NCBI GenBank assembly: GCA_029260235.1 | Contig: JAJDDP010000120.1 | Location: forward strand, 1-48,985 | Direction of reading: 5' to 3' | Source: Phycisphaerae bacterium | GTDB taxonomy: Bacteria > Planctomycetota > Phycisphaerae > UBA1845 | Length of the DNA: 48,985 nt | Shown: positions 16,001 through 24,989 of the stretch, piece by piece | Numbering within the stretch: the stretch's first letter is position 1 | Layout of the letters: each line of letters opens with the position of its first letter | Translations under genes and position numbers: made by a program | Notes under the pieces: model-generated | Seen by the model: the letters and a program-made list of their open reading frames with translations, nothing else | Told to the model about the DNA's origin: nothing | Databases searched by the model: none

Positions 16001-16662
16001 GGCGTCCACCGACAGCCGTCTTCGTCACTGACGATCACACCTTGATCCGCGAGACAATTGTCGAGCACTTGAATCGCGAGCACGACATCCGGGTTGTGGG
16101 CTCAGCCAACAACACTGCACAAGCCGTGGAAGGCTGCTGTGCGACCAAGCCGGACGTCCTATTGATGGACATCGATCTCGGGGGCGAATCAGGGCTAGAA
16201 GCTGCGCAGCATGTGCTCAGGTACCTGCCCTTGATTCGACTCATTTTTATTAGCGCCTATATCTATGATCGACATGTTCAAGGAGCCTTGAAGCTCAAGG
16301 CGGGCGGCTTTGTCAGCAAGAAAGAAGGCCCTGATGGCTTGGTCCGCGCCATCCGCTGCGTCTCGGCAGGCCAAGAATACTACTCGCACGAAGCGGTGAG
16401 CAGGATGGCCAAAGGGCGGAACGGCAAGGGGTTTCTGGACCCCAAAGTGTCAAGAGCAGCCACCCTCACCGATCGCGAAATCCAAGTCGTTCGCCACGTC
16501 GCCCAAGGTTGCTCCAAGAAAGAAGTGGCTGAGCTACTGTCCATCTGCACAAAAACGGTCGATCGCCACTGCGCCAAAGCAATGGCCAAGCTGGACATCC
16601 ACGACCGCGTGGAGTTGGCCCTGTTCGCCTTTCGTGAAGGATTGGTCACCCTGGAAGTATGA
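15997..16662 (+). CDS. NarL/FixJ-family response regulator
   Basis: 221 residues from the GTG at 15997, which overlaps the kinase stop as GTGA; the open frame upstream (TTG at 15934) lies inside the kinase gene and is less likely. The receiver domain has the acidic pair Asp12/Asp13, phosphoacceptor Asp58 in LLMDIDLG, Ser in FISAY and the conserved Lys in VSKKEG. The C-terminal LuxR-type helix-turn-helix runs LTDREIQVVRHVAQG to TKTVDRHCAKAMAKL. It binds DNA once phosphorylated by the adjacent kinase. Targets are unknown. Confidence 0.92.
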   Translation: MRRPPTAVFVTDDHTLIRETIVEHLNREHDIRVVGSANNTAQAVEGCCATKPDVLLMDIDLGGESGLEAAQHVLRYLPLIRLIFISAYIYDRHVQGALKLKAGGFVSKKEGPDGLVRAIRCVSAGQEYYSHEAVSRMAKGRNGKGFLDPKVSRAATLTDREIQVVRHVAQGCSKKEVAELLSICTKTVDRHCAKAMAKLDIHDRVELALFAFREGLVTLEV

Positions 16663-16857
16663 GCTGCTTATCGGATCCCGATGCTGTCGAACCGCCCGAG
16701 TTCGTCAGCCGAGTGGTCGTCCCGCCCTCAGATTAGCCGAACGACGAGGCCCCGCTCTTGCCTATCAAGTGATGTATCGTAGTCTCATGTTCTAAGCACA
16801 CAGTTCGGCGGCTGGAATAAGACTAGCTCTTTCCTGGCAACGCAAAGGGGGAACTGA

Positions 16858-17016
16858 ATGAGCATACAGATTCGTGCGGGCAAACGCGTCCGCTTTCAGC
16901 AAGGTTGGCCGGGGAGTTCAGGCCGGACTTTGGCTGCCCAAAGCCCAGCTGAGCAAGCTGCGGCAACCCGGGCTAAGAACGCACCTACCAATGCGAACGC
17001 TGCCAAGACAACCTGA
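16858..17016 (+). CDS. Candidate 52-residue small basic protein
   Basis: ATG at 16858 has AAGGGGG six bases upstream, a strong ribosome site for this region. The product is basic, rich in Ala, Gln and Asn, with no cysteine or membrane span. It is the only plausible ORF in the 471 bases between the response regulator (ends 16662) and the RDD gene (ends 17134). The opposite strand also has a hydrophobic open frame here (to 16896), without a good start. Could be chance; the rest of the gap shows nothing else I can support. Confidence 0.35.
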   Translation: MSIQIRAGKRVRFQQGWPGSSGRTLAAQSPAEQAAATRAKNAPTNANAAKTT

Positions 17017-17133
17017 GCACCTGCGGCGCTGATCACGAGCCTTGCCGGATCAATCCGAGGTGTGGCCTGCATATCTATGCAATCAGCGCCTCGATTGGCC
17101 CTCTTCCAGAATGCACAGTGGTGAGGTAGCTGG

Positions 17134-18888
17134 TTACTGTGGCTGCTCTGGGCGATTCTCGGCCGGCTGATCGATCGACCAAACAACCAAGGTACGGGCA
17201 ATCAGATCACCTAGGCGCTGCCGGTTTCTGGTCATGATCATGAGCACCAACGCTGGCATCAGATCAAAGAGGGGAAACATCTCGAAAATGCGGATGAAGT
17301 TACGGACCACCGCAGCCCCAGCATGGCAAGGTTGGCCGTTCTCGTTGACAACGCGGCAACCTAGAATTCGCTTCCCCGGGGTTGCTCCCATCCAAGCCTC
17401 GAAGATGGATCCATAGACAGAAAAGAGAGTGGCTGCGATCAACCAGCGGGAGAGGAACAAGGGCGTCATCTGTCGGGTCAACGGGACGTCTTGAAGCGCA
17501 AGATCAACGGCCTGCTCTTTCATCATCTCGATGGCTGCGGGCCACATGACCGCAGTCCAGACCGGAAGAAAGATCGCCAAGTCGAGGATGAACGCTGATC
17601 CTCTCCGGGAGAACGATGCCAATTCCTGGCCCTTGGGAAGCTCAGCCGCGATCATCATCGTCCCGCGCCGACTAAGCAAGACAGCCACCATCACCACGAC
17701 CAGGGCAGCGTAAGCAAACCATGGAAGCCGCGTGTTTATCCAAGAGGGTGGTCTCGGCAAGAGCCGTTCTAGCCGGGCAGGCGCTGCATTGGACGGACCG
17801 CCGGCCACGGGCCACTCGCCCAAGAGCAGCTCGCCTTCACCGTCCAGCGAACCAAGGGCCACTAGGTCGCCCACCAATGCGGAAGCCACTACGTCTCCTG
17901 AGCCTCCATACGGCATACCCCTCTGCCATGACCGATCTACGAGCGTCATAGCACTAGCACCCTCTTCACCCGATGATGACGCCTTGATCAGCACAAGAGG
18001 ATGACCCTTCGGCGCTTCCAAAGAGAGAATGTCCCCAGGCGCATAGCCATCCAGCGGCGAGGACGCACTCCACTCAGCCTCAGCATCCTTGCTGCAGCTT
18101 AAACCCAGCTCTCCCTCGTTGGATCCGCTCAGCAGGTAAGCAACTCCGCCATCAACAGCCAGCCAGCAACTGCTCGACGAAGCGGGAATCTCCGCGCAAT
18201 CCCTGTCGAATCGCCAAAGCCTCCGCTCGAAGCGCACGATCGATAAGGTAGCTTCTGGATCATGCGGGCGGCTGGTTACCGCCAAACCACTGCTCGAATC
18301 CTCTCGGTTCTGATGTTCTGCCGGTTGCGTGGCTGGACTGTAGGATGGTTCTGGTGCTTGGCTGATCAATTGGGTTGCGACAGATGAGGGAACTACCGCG
18401 TAGAGTACGCCGCTCACCCGGTCTCCACACAGTGCCATGGGAAGACACTTCTTTGGAAGGTTACGTTCAGCACGCACGCCGGTACGGCCATAGGATCGAT
18501 GCGTGCCATCTTGGTAGACCACATGCAACCGATCCTTTGAGAGGGCAGCAGAATGCACCTCCCCAGCCACAGTGCCCGCCCCGGGAACCCGCATGAAGTC
18601 GGTGGCTTTGTCCGGATCGGATGTCCTGTAAACGAACCGGAGAATACCCAGTTCGTGCTCACCTTCGATCCGCTGCTGATAAGCCCAGAGGACATCCTCG
18701 CCACCGAACAGGCCAACCTTGTCCGTGGGGCGAGAGTCGGGCTTTTGGGCCGACTTGGCCTTGCACGACGGCAAGACAATCAGCAGAGCAGCCGCCAGCA
18801 ACATTCGTACTGAATCTCGGAGACCAAGGCGGTGAGTAATCTGGACAGAGATCATAAGAATTGCTGAACATGTGGGGGGTGGACACAT
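17134..18888 (-). CDS. RDD-family membrane protein with a large N-terminal exported region
   Basis: 584 residues. A hydrophobic leader at about 29-42 (MLLAAALLIVLPSC) could be a lipoprotein signal if translation begins at the ATG at 18804; 18855 is another candidate. Residues about 45-390 look like a beta-rich, propeller-like domain of short repeated strands, presumably outside the cytoplasm. One span follows (about 396-415). Then comes an RDD domain (SFSRRGSAFILDLAIFLPVW to the C-terminus) with three or four helices and the GATPGKRILG signature. RDD domains occur in membrane proteins of unknown or transport-related role. It is the last of a minus-strand cluster, 23 bases after the lipoprotein gene. 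Confidence 0.8.
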   Translation of the reverse strand: MCPPPTCSAILMISVQITHRLGLRDSVRMLLAAALLIVLPSCKAKSAQKPDSRPTDKVGLFGGEDVLWAYQQRIEGEHELGILRFVYRTSDPDKATDFMRVPGAGTVAGEVHSAALSKDRLHVVYQDGTHRSYGRTGVRAERNLPKKCLPMALCGDRVSGVLYAVVPSSVATQLISQAPEPSYSPATQPAEHQNREDSSSGLAVTSRPHDPEATLSIVRFERRLWRFDRDCAEIPASSSSCWLAVDGGVAYLLSGSNEGELGLSCSKDAEAEWSASSPLDGYAPGDILSLEAPKGHPLVLIKASSSGEEGASAMTLVDRSWQRGMPYGGSGDVVASALVGDLVALGSLDGEGELLLGEWPVAGGPSNAAPARLERLLPRPPSWINTRLPWFAYAALVVVMVAVLLSRRGTMMIAAELPKGQELASFSRRGSAFILDLAIFLPVWTAVMWPAAIEMMKEQAVDLALQDVPLTRQMTPLFLSRWLIAATLFSVYGSIFEAWMGATPGKRILGCRVVNENGQPCHAGAAVVRNFIRIFEMFPLFDLMPALVLMIMTRNRQRLGDLIARTLVVWSIDQPAENRPEQPQ

Positions 18889-18911
18889 CCCAATTGCATA
18901 ACTAGCCCTGG

Positions 18912-19775
18912 CTAACGGATAGACAGACCGGTGTCCAGATCGATCATCCGTGGATAGGTTTGGTCGCGGTCATGTGGCGCGACAAAGGCTGCATGATCTG
19001 GGCCTCGACCCGGCATTGAATTCCACTTTCTGATATCAAGCTCCAGCAGCCCACCGTCTTGAGGCCAGTCGATCCGAACGAGGTGCGGGAGCACCAGCGC
19101 CGAGTCGCCAACAGATCGATAATCGTCCAAGTCAGACTGCATCACCACTCGGCCCATCGCGTCCCGAAAGATGATCTTCCGAATCAGGCGGGGCGACTGC
19201 CTATCGAGCCAGTACTCCTTCTGGATAATGCCCTGCCCCTCGTCGGTGTAGGCCAAGAAGAACAGTTGTTGATGATTATCGGCCACTCGATGAAGCGGCC
19301 CGCCTGTACCGACCGTCGTGTTGGGGAGCGCATAGAACCCCATCGCTTCAATCAGTAGGTCAGGCCTTAGCGACAAAGATGTGCTCTTTCCTTCCTGAAG
19401 ACTTGCGTAGGTTCCACTTCGGTAGGTGTCCCCATCCCGCTTGATATACATCCAGAACTTCTGCTGGTTAGAGCCGAGCAGCATCTCCTCAGCCCCCAAG
19501 CCCGACTTGAAGGTCGCATACATATAACGCGGAGAAAGCACCTGAACCGACGTGTGCAGATCAAATTGCTGCCGCTTGCCCTGGGCATCGACAACATGTC
19601 CACGGGCTGATCCTGTCGCCTTGAGGCAGCCCTCGATCAAAACGGTGTTATCGTTCACGATGTCGATGGCATCGTGAAGTGTGATCGGCGGCATGGTCCG
19701 AACCGGCGACGGGTCACATCCCACCACCCCCAGCCACAGCACTGTGACCGCAATCCACCGCTTAGGCATCCGCAT
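18912..19775 (-). CDS. LolA-like/unknown lipoprotein
   Basis: 287 residues with a lipoprotein signal (lipobox VVGC, Cys20). The rest resembles the LolA/LppX beta fold by pattern: an N-terminal helix, then alternating strands with a long ...YMYATFKSGLGAEEMLLGSNQQKFWMY run, and later YWLDRQSPRLIRKIIFRDAMGRVV, which is typical of outer-membrane lipoprotein-sorting-like domains. The family assignment is tentative. Its start overlaps the end of the upstream 201-residue gene by 14 bases, and it precedes the RDD gene, so these genes are likely one operon. lolC and lolD lie about 28 kb away. Confidence 0.72.
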   Translation of the reverse strand: MRMPKRWIAVTVLWLGVVGCDPSPVRTMPPITLHDAIDIVNDNTVLIEGCLKATGSARGHVVDAQGKRQQFDLHTSVQVLSPRYMYATFKSGLGAEEMLLGSNQQKFWMYIKRDGDTYRSGTYASLQEGKSTSLSLRPDLLIEAMGFYALPNTTVGTGGPLHRVADNHQQLFFLAYTDEGQGIIQKEYWLDRQSPRLIRKIIFRDAMGRVVMQSDLDDYRSVGDSALVLPHLVRIDWPQDGGLLELDIRKWNSMPGRGPDHAAFVAPHDRDQTYPRMIDLDTGLSIR

Positions 19776-20367
19776 CGCTTACCCCCTCTTTGACCGGTGC
19801 GTTCGACACGTCGTCAGCCGAGACATCCGACGAGGCATCCGCCTCGTGTGCATTGAGCACATCCTCGTGATCATCAAAATCGCCGTTGAGAATTGCCCCC
19901 AGCTGGATCGAGACTCCTGCGATCTGTTCGTCGGTCAGGTGGGGATTCAGCACACGATGGAGCGATTTTTCCTTGACCAGGCGCATCTGCCACAACTCTG
20001 CCCCGTCGTCGCGGACGGTTTCCTCGTATCGGAGGATGCGCTTGCGCATCAGAATCAAAGCTAGCACAAACCGAAACTGCAAACGCACAGGTTCGGTTTC
20101 ACTAGCCAAGCGCTCGAAGAAGTTGATCAGCATCCCGTCATCGACGAATAGCTTTTTCTTCTTCTCCTCCTGGATTGGCACTCTCGTCTTGAAAAAGCAG
20201 AACGCATTAGCGGGTTGGCCATCCCAAGATTCGAGCGAATAGTCCACCCGACGAAAGGAGTCGCCCTCTTCGAAAAAGACGGCGTAGTATTCCTCGCCCT
20301 CTTCGAGCTGTCTGCCACTCACAGAACAGGTACCCGTTGGTTTAGCCGTTTCCCACTGCTGCATCAA
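19762..20367 (-). CDS. Hypothetical acidic protein with N-terminal Cys motif
   Basis: 201 residues. The N-terminal part (TGTCSVSGRQLEEGEEYYAVFFEEGD...) looks like a small beta domain; the middle is helical and basic; the last 40 residues are strongly acidic and probably disordered. There is no membrane span. I know the general pattern as a conserved planctomycete hypothetical but cannot name a function. It overlaps the lipoprotein gene by 14 bases and lies 46 bases after the STAS gene. Confidence 0.72.
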   Translation of the reverse strand: MMQQWETAKPTGTCSVSGRQLEEGEEYYAVFFEEGDSFRRVDYSLESWDGQPANAFCFFKTRVPIQEEKKKKLFVDDGMLINFFERLASETEPVRLQFRFVLALILMRKRILRYEETVRDDGAELWQMRLVKEKSLHRVLNPHLTDEQIAGVSIQLGAILNGDFDDHEDVLNAHEADASSDVSADDVSNAPVKEGVSDADA

Positions 20368-20413
20368 ATCTTCCTATGAGGGTCTGGTTTGGCGGCCTGC
20401 ATCCTACTGTGTG

Positions 20414-20749
20414 TCAGTAGGCAAAGAACCGATCCAGCTTCGTAAGATCAAATAGGCTGCGAACGTTTGGGCGAACGCCCTCGATTTTCATCTTGTCCTG
20501 CGACTCGGTTGCCCGATGAACCGCGAGCAGCGCCCCCACTTGGCGAGAACTCAGCCCGACTTTGTTGGACAGGTCGAGGACTATGCGTTTTCCCTGCAAG
20601 GGACGTCCGTCGGCAAGCTCAGCCCGGAAGCATCCTTCCGCATCCTGGGGCGTGCCATCTCCGAAATCTTCCTGTTCACCGAATCTGCAGACGGCGCAGT
20701 CCCCTTCAACGGTGACGTAAAATTCAGCGATCTCATATGTCTCGGACAC
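20414..20749 (-). CDS. STAS-domain protein (anti-sigma factor antagonist-like)
   Basis: 111 residues, the size of a single STAS domain. A hydrophobic strand then DLSN (GKRIVLDLSNKVGLSSRQVGALL) matches the phosphorylation-loop region of SpoIIAA/RsbV-like proteins, where a Ser or Thr follows the D-x-S-x motif; Ser-Ser is present here. STAS proteins bind anti-sigma factors or sit in signalling complexes. No anti-sigma kinase gene is adjacent. It heads the minus-strand cluster to the RDD gene. A partner could be one of the two sigma factors in the window, but nothing in the sequence shows this. Confidence 0.72.
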   Translation of the reverse strand: MSETYEIAEFYVTVEGDCAVCRFGEQEDFGDGTPQDAEGCFRAELADGRPLQGKRIVLDLSNKVGLSSRQVGALLAVHRATESQDKMKIEGVRPNVRSLFDLTKLDRFFAY

Positions 20750-21073
20750 AGCCGATCCTCGTCGTCAGTACGCCTGCCCTTGGCCAGCAGGCCATGCTCG
20801 CCGGTCATTGTCAACCAATGCCCCGCTTCCCGCAAGGGCCTTGGACCCATGGCGAACTCTCGCCCTAAACTGGGCATTCCAGCCCTTCAAACCATAAAAG
20901 AGGAAGACTACCCAAAGGTTCTTCTATTGAAACGTGGGGCATGCACCGATAACCGCACTACCCGGCCTTGCATTGGCCGGATCGGCGTAGCGTCGTGGTC
21001 GCACTCAAGCGAGCCGGAGAGGCGCGGGTCCGTAGTCTGTAACCGAACAACAAGTTCAGGGAGTACTTGCATC
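20750..21073. other. Intergenic region between divergent STAS and lipoprotein genes
   Basis: 324 bases between divergent starts. The open plus-strand frame that crosses it from 20516 overlaps the STAS gene and looks non-coding. One hairpin, CCGGCC-TTGCATT-GGCCGG (20962-20980), is the only structure I see. Promoters for both genes must be here, but none is clear. Confidence 0.5.
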
Positions 21074-22033
21074 ATGAAACGGTACGAGTGGTTCAGCTTC
21101 GCGATGACGGCCTTGGCCCTGACTCTCTTGCTGGGCTGTCAATCAGCCTCTTCAGGCAGCGGATCTTCTGGGGACAACGGCAGTGGTACAGGTGATGCAA
21201 ACCAGAATTCCGATGATGGGACCGGCAGCGGTGGCGACAACAGCGGGGACGGAGACGCCAACGAGAATGACAACTCAGCCGACAATAGCAATGACAACGG
21301 CAACGACAATGATGGCGGCGGGGACGACCAGCCCGAGCTTACCCAAGCGCAGCAGGAAGCCGTTGATGCGGTGGTAAGCAGCCTCGCAAGTCTGGCAGCT
21401 ACGCTCGGTGCAGCTGCCGAAGCCGCCAATCCGCCATCCGGCGGTGGGTCAGCGGGCGAATTCGATTGCCCAGCCATTTCCTTCAGCGACGGGGCGATCA
21501 CCCTTGATTATGGAGATGGATGCAGCCCCATCCTCTACCCTGACCTAACCGTCAGCGGCTCGGTTAGCGGCGAAGTCAGCCTCCAAGAGCAGACGATTGC
21601 CCTGACCTTCGAGGACTTCACCGTCGAAAACGATGTCATCAATGGCACGATCGATGCTTCCTTCGCCCGAGAGGCGGGGATCATCACGCTCGAAGCCTCT
21701 ATCGATCTCGCACTGGACAGCGACTCGGCCATCGTGGGCGACATCACCGTCCTCATCGACGAGCAAACCGGCGAGATCACCATCACCACCGGCCAAGTGG
21801 CTATCTCGGAGGGCGGGACGACCTACGAAACGACGCTAACCGACGTCCACTTCGACCCTGTCGGCACCGGAACCATCCTGCCCGATTCAGGATCAGCCAG
21901 CTTTGAACTGAGCGACTCATCCGGTACGACCGAGATTGCCATAACCTTCACCCAACAAACACCCGTGGACTTGACCGTTTTGGTCTCAGTCAATGGCGGA
22001 CCAAGTATCCCGGTGACCTTGACCGACTTCTGA
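21074..22033 (+). CDS. Lipoprotein with N/D/G/S-rich spacer, function unknown
   Basis: 319 residues from the ATG at 21074, preceded by AGGGAG about ten bases upstream. Signal peptide with lipobox LLLGC (Cys22). Residues about 23-85 are a low-complexity spacer of Gly, Ser, Asn and Asp. The remainder is a beta-rich domain of regular alternating strands (for example GSVSGEVSLQEQTIALTFEDF). No catalytic motif is visible. The same signal-plus-spacer layout recurs in the lipoprotein at 29751-31325. Likely a surface lipoprotein. Confidence 0.85.
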   Translation: MKRYEWFSFAMTALALTLLLGCQSASSGSGSSGDNGSGTGDANQNSDDGTGSGGDNSGDGDANENDNSADNSNDNGNDNDGGGDDQPELTQAQQEAVDAVVSSLASLAATLGAAAEAANPPSGGGSAGEFDCPAISFSDGAITLDYGDGCSPILYPDLTVSGSVSGEVSLQEQTIALTFEDFTVENDVINGTIDASFAREAGIITLEASIDLALDSDSAIVGDITVLIDEQTGEITITTGQVAISEGGTTYETTLTDVHFDPVGTGTILPDSGSASFELSDSSGTTEIAITFTQQTPVDLTVLVSVNGGPSIPVTLTDF

Positions 22034-22097
22034 CCCTGACCACGAAGGACCGCTGCGCGACTAGGAAAGTCCGCCGGGTAGGCAATAGAACAAAGAC

Positions 22098-22140
22098 AGC
22101 AGCCCCAAGATTCCAGCACTGTGGGAATCTTGGGGCTGCT
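22098..22140. terminator. Long hairpin between convergent genes
   Basis: A perfect 17-bp stem (22098-22114 with 22124-22140) and 9-base loop lies between the ends of the lipoprotein and sigma-70 genes. There is no clean U-tract on the plus strand; the minus strand continues GTCTTTGTTC. It probably ends or protects transcripts from both sides. Confidence 0.75.
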
Positions 22141-22203
22141 CTGTCATGTCGAATGCTGATTGTGCGTCGGGGAAAATCGCACCGCTAGATAATGAGTGGC
22201 CCG

Positions 22204-23007
22204 TTATTGCAGAGCGGGATCGGCCAGCAGCGTTTCGCGCAACTTGGCCAGGGCGATGTTTTGAATTTGTCGCACCCGTTCTTTGCTTAGCCCTACGGCT
22301 GCACCGACTTGCTTCAGCGTCAAGCGACGAAGATCACGATCAGGCGGGAACCGCTTGCTCAAGATATCTGATTCCAGATGATTTAAGGAGGCTAGGTTGC
22401 CATCAAGCACCAATTGCAGCCGCTCGACGAACAAGTCCTCCCCCTTGCCTTCCGGCGCCGGCTTCTCGAAGTCCTCTTCGTGCTGAACAGGGAAGAGACG
22501 GCGGTAGTTGGTGGCTGCTTTGCTAGCACGAATCATCGAGCGGTGAATGGCATGACAGGCGTAGGTGCTGAAGCGAAAACCACGCCATGGATCAAATCGC
22601 TCGACAGCCTGTGACAATCCGAACAGGCCCTCACAGGCAAGTTCCTCTCGGTCCAAGTCGCGGGCGCTGAATCGACCGACCATCGAGTAGACCAACGCAA
22701 GATTGCGCTTAACAATATCGTCGCGAATAAGCCCCCACGCCTCAGCCCAGCTCATACCCCCTGGTGGACGCGTCCGCTTGCCGGCTCCCCCGTTGATCGC
22801 CCAATAGGCACAAACATGCATGGCCTGGAATAGCTGCAATTCCAAGAGTGGCTCACTCGCGCCCGCCCCCCGACGGATCGACTCAATAGTAGCCATCGAT
22901 TCTTTTGCCGCCGATTTGGTAATTAGCCTCTCATCTTCGGCATACCACATGCGGCTGGGCGCTCGCTGTGTGTTTCCATTTGAAGACATAGTCTTAGGTG
23001 CAACCAT
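22204..23007 (-). CDS. Sigma-70 family RNA polymerase sigma factor (non-ECF)
   Basis: 267 residues from the ATG at 23007 (22989 also possible; the open frame to 23085 is less likely). Region 2 is clear: REELACEGLFGLSQAVERFDPWRGFRFSTYA, then HAIHRSMIRAS. Region 4 is LTLKQVGAAVGLSKERVRQIQNIALAKLRE, the typical -35-binding helix-turn-helix with VRQI. The region 3 stretch is short, so this is an alternative (group 3-like) rather than the primary sigma factor. No anti-sigma gene is adjacent. It converges with the lipoprotein gene and is divergent from gpmI. Confidence 0.88.
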   Translation of the reverse strand: MVAPKTMSSNGNTQRAPSRMWYAEDERLITKSAAKESMATIESIRRGAGASEPLLELQLFQAMHVCAYWAINGGAGKRTRPPGGMSWAEAWGLIRDDIVKRNLALVYSMVGRFSARDLDREELACEGLFGLSQAVERFDPWRGFRFSTYACHAIHRSMIRASKAATNYRRLFPVQHEEDFEKPAPEGKGEDLFVERLQLVLDGNLASLNHLESDILSKRFPPDRDLRRLTLKQVGAAVGLSKERVRQIQNIALAKLRETLLADPALQ

Positions 23008-23283
23008 GGGTGATTCGATCCGTTTCAGGTGACCTAGCTGCTGATCATTGCCGTGTGCCCTTCGATGCCGCCAATATAGTACCAATTTGGACCTATATCA
23101 AGAGCTTGGATTCCTCAATCGCCGGATTTTGGCAAATAAGGCCGATATTTTCGCCGAAGCTGCAGCCGAGGCGGTGCTTGGCCATGGTCGAAGCTGATAT
23201 GATTGCTCGGGCGCTGGCAGACGATAAACTGTCGCAAATAATAGACTTACCCTCGATAGGTCGCCCACGAAAAGGAGTTCCCA

Positions 23284-24903
23284 GTGTCAAGCACCGGATG
23301 TCGCCCCTTCGTTCTAATCGTTCGCGATGGATGGGGAGCCAATCCCCATCCTGAATGGAATCATGCCAATGCCATCCACTTGGCGTCCACGCCTGTAGAT
23401 GACCGGCTGATGCAGGCCTATCCCCATGTTCAAATTCGCACCAGCGGCGAGGATGTTGGCCTGCCGGCTGGCGTAATGGGAAACAGCGAAGTGGGACATC
23501 AAAACATTGGGGCCGGGCGAATCGTGAATCAGGAAATCATGCGAATCACCGGCCGCATTCGTGACGGCGCCTTCTTTGAGAACGAGGCGTTCGCGGGCGC
23601 ATTTGCTAACGCCGCCAAGACTGGCGGTTGCGTCCACCTCATGGGCTTGTGCAGCGACGGGCGCGTCCACAGCGATTTGGAACACCTCTATGCCCTTCTC
23701 GAAATGGGCAAACGAAGTGGGTTTGACGGTGGCCGCGTTTTCCTCCACGCCTTCATGGATGGCCGCGACACGCCGCCCAGCAAGGGGCTTGAGTTCCTTC
23801 AGCAAATTGAAGCCAAGATGTCCGAGATTGGAGTCGGCTCGGTTGCCAGTGTCGTGGGGCGATTCTATGCCATGGATCGTGACAACCGCTGGGAACGTGT
23901 CCAGACCGCCTACGACCTGCTCGCCCATGGCAAGGGTGCCCGTTTCGCCTCCGCCGCTGAGGCTATCCAGCACTACTACGACAACCCCAGCGATGCCAAC
24001 CGCAAGGGCGACGAGTTCATCGTGCCAAGCTGTTGCACCGGCGAAGACGCCACCGGCCAAGTTCGCGACGGCGACAGCGTGATCTTCTTCAACTTCCGAG
24101 GCGACCGCCCTCGCGAGATTACCAAAGCGTTTACCCTCCAAGAATTTCCCTTTGCAGGCACAGACAAGGTAGGCAACGAACGGCAGATGGGGTTCGACCG
24201 CGGCGCCAAGCTCGACATATACTACGCCACCATGACCGCTTACGAGAGCGGCCTCCCCGTACACGTTGCCTTTGAGAAACCGGCTAAGATGCCAGCGATT
24301 CTTGGTGACTACCTGAGTCGGGAGGGACTGCGGCAATTCCGTTGCGCCGAAACCGAGAAATACCCTCATGTGACCTTTTTCTTCAATGATTACCGAGATG
24401 AACACTTCGGGGGCGAAGACTGGGGCATGGTTCCCTCGCCCCAGGATGTGACCACCTACGACCAAAAGCCGGAGATGTCAGCCGCTCAGATCGCCGAAGA
24501 GGTCGTTGGCCGCATCCGGAGTCGGGAGTATGACGCCATCATCGTGAACTTTGCCAACGGCGACATGGTAGGCCATACCGGAAACCTCGAAGCCGCCATC
24601 AAGGCAGTCGAGACCGTTGATACCTGCGTAGGCCAAGTTGTTGCCGCCACCCTCGAAGCCGGCGGCACCTTGATCGTCACCGCAGACCACGGCAACTGCG
24701 AGCAAATGATAGACCCAGCCACCAACGGCCCGCACACAGCCCACACGACCTACGACGTAGAACTCATCGTGGTGGACGACCGTCAAAAAAGCAAAACGCT
24801 CCGCACCGGAGGAAGATTGGCCGACATCGCCCCAACAGCTTGTGAATTAATGGGCTTGGCAGTCCCCGCCGAAATGACCGGACGGTCGCTTTTGCAGTCG
24901 TGA
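23284..24903 (+). CDS. gpmI: 2,3-bisphosphoglycerate-independent phosphoglycerate mutase
   Basis: 539 residues from a GTG at 23284, with AAGGAG six bases upstream. This Mn-dependent enzyme interconverts 3- and 2-phosphoglycerate in glycolysis. Residues expected of the alkaline phosphatase-fold family are present: Asp15 in VRDGWG, phosphoryl-accepting Ser68 in MGNSEVGHQNIGAGR, and the late metal site TADHGNCEQM. The insert domain has YAMDRDNRWERV and FNFRGDRPREI, typical of the family. Length is close to the usual 510-550. A long open frame on the opposite strand (23314-24465) is a shadow of this gene. Confidence 0.97.
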   Translation: MSSTGCRPFVLIVRDGWGANPHPEWNHANAIHLASTPVDDRLMQAYPHVQIRTSGEDVGLPAGVMGNSEVGHQNIGAGRIVNQEIMRITGRIRDGAFFENEAFAGAFANAAKTGGCVHLMGLCSDGRVHSDLEHLYALLEMGKRSGFDGGRVFLHAFMDGRDTPPSKGLEFLQQIEAKMSEIGVGSVASVVGRFYAMDRDNRWERVQTAYDLLAHGKGARFASAAEAIQHYYDNPSDANRKGDEFIVPSCCTGEDATGQVRDGDSVIFFNFRGDRPREITKAFTLQEFPFAGTDKVGNERQMGFDRGAKLDIYYATMTAYESGLPVHVAFEKPAKMPAILGDYLSREGLRQFRCAETEKYPHVTFFFNDYRDEHFGGEDWGMVPSPQDVTTYDQKPEMSAAQIAEEVVGRIRSREYDAIIVNFANGDMVGHTGNLEAAIKAVETVDTCVGQVVAATLEAGGTLIVTADHGNCEQMIDPATNGPHTAHTTYDVELIVVDDRQKSKTLRTGGRLADIAPTACELMGLAVPAEMTGRSLLQS

Positions 24904-24930
24904 TCAGCGCAAGCGTAACGCGATCAGTCC

Positions 24931-24963
24931 AAAAAAAAACCGGCACTCGCCATGAGTGCCGGT
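24931..24963 (-). terminator. Intrinsic terminator of the rplM-rpsI operon
   Basis: A 10-bp perfect stem (ACCGGCACTC, 24939-24948, with GAGTGCCGGT, 24954-24963) and 5-base loop, followed on the minus strand by nine T. It lies just beyond rpsI and 27 bases after gpmI ends, so it may also stop gpmI read-through less efficiently. Confidence 0.95.
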
Positions 24964-24989
24964 ATTGTGGTACTTGGATGTTGCTTGGC

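Noticed and set aside
23314..24465. A 383-codon open frame on the minus strand
   Set aside because: It is fully antisense to gpmI, whose motifs are certain, and its product shows no family features.
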